Source: Oligoflexia bacterium (GTDB lineage Bacteria; Bdellovibrionota; UBA1018; CAIMNF01). From it: 7,039 nt of DNA. The notes under the pieces were generated by a model. That model was not told the DNA's origin. It made no database searches and saw only the letters and a list, made by a program, of their open reading frames with translations. Positions 6,902-7,039 of the stretch are shown here, in pieces (within the stretch, counting starts at the first letter, position 1; each line of letters opens with the position of its first letter). The position numbers were made by a program, and so were the translations under genes. The DNA is taken from NCBI GenBank assembly GCA_903858975.1, contig CAIOKW010000250.1:1-7039 (forward strand), in the 5' to 3' direction.

Positions 6902-7039
6902 ATGAGCCTCGGAATTAGATTTATTCCCAGAAAAGATGCCATGGATAAGCTTCAAAAGAGCTATCCCGACTTTAGGCCCTACTATGTTGAGGCCGTTCAA
7001 GCCCTATTCCAATTGAGCGGAGATTTAGAGAAAGCAATG
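6902..7039 (+). CDS. Partial gene (3' end missing): probable MarR-family regulator
   Basis: An open frame starts at ATG 6902 and runs off the right edge with 46 codons. An in-frame stop at 6878-6880 and the absence of another start codon in between limit the N-terminus to 6902 or codon 14 at 6941. The visible part, with SYPDFRPYYVEAVQALFQLSGDLEKA at residues 20-45, resembles the N-terminal dimerisation helix of MarR-family repressors, where a (Y/L)PD-type turn precedes VEA-x2-ALx2-L. The winged-helix DNA-binding part would lie beyond the window, so this is a judgement from partial likeness. Context supports it: it is divergent from an EmrAB-type efflux operon with a palindrome between. It would be expected to repress the pump and itself and to release DNA on binding a toxic ligand. 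A TetR protein is the main alternative but usually starts with its helix-turn-helix, which is not seen here. Confidence 0.65.
   Translation, partial: MSLGIRFIPRKDAMDKLQKSYPDFRPYYVEAVQALFQLSGDLEKAM

Overview
The window looks like chromosomal DNA of a Gram-negative bacterium. It encodes a lipoprotein-anchored 5'-nucleotidase-type enzyme and a complete three-part drug efflux pump that includes an outer-membrane channel. Base composition is mid-range (around the mid-40s % GC by eye) and no mobile element is visible. The lineage cannot be fixed from this sequence. A delta-proteobacterial or Bdellovibrionota-like origin is a low-confidence guess.

Layout. (1) Positions 2-1225, + strand: 3' part of a gene that enters from the left edge. 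It starts with 24-bp tandem repeats encoding a Gly/Thr/Ser/Asn/Pro linker and continues into a helical, charged protein of unknown function. (2) 1239-3071, + strand, 13 nt further on and probably co-transcribed: a 610-residue lipoprotein of the UshA/5'-nucleotidase family with an EF-hand-type calcium loop in its C-terminal domain. (3) 3068-6824, - strand: a tightly packed operon, in transcription order an outer-membrane efflux protein (TolC type), an EmrA-type membrane fusion protein and an EmrB-type DHA2 transporter. The first pair overlap by ATGA and the second pair are 2 nt apart. The two blocks converge, and their stop codons interlock in a shared TTAA at 3068-3071. (4) 6828-6845: a perfect 18-bp palindrome directly upstream of the efflux operon. 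(5) 6902 to the right edge, + strand: the first 46 codons of a divergent gene whose N-terminus resembles MarR-family regulators.

How it fits together. The right half has the classic form of a self-contained inducible efflux module: a regulator gene divergent from outer-membrane channel, adaptor and pump, with one symmetrical operator between them. The operator lies over the likely -10 regions of both promoters, so one bound dimer could silence both directions. The likely efflux promoter lies so close to the ATG of the channel gene that its mRNA may be leaderless or nearly so, and no Shine-Dalgarno is present there. The left half is functionally separate. The nucleotidase probably releases nucleosides and phosphate from nucleotides outside the cytoplasm. 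Its partner, the repeat-linker protein, has no function that can be read from the sequence.

No RNA gene, CRISPR array, insertion sequence or convincing intrinsic terminator was seen. No gene-free stretch exceeds 300 bases; the longest is the 77-bp divergent region at 6825-6901.
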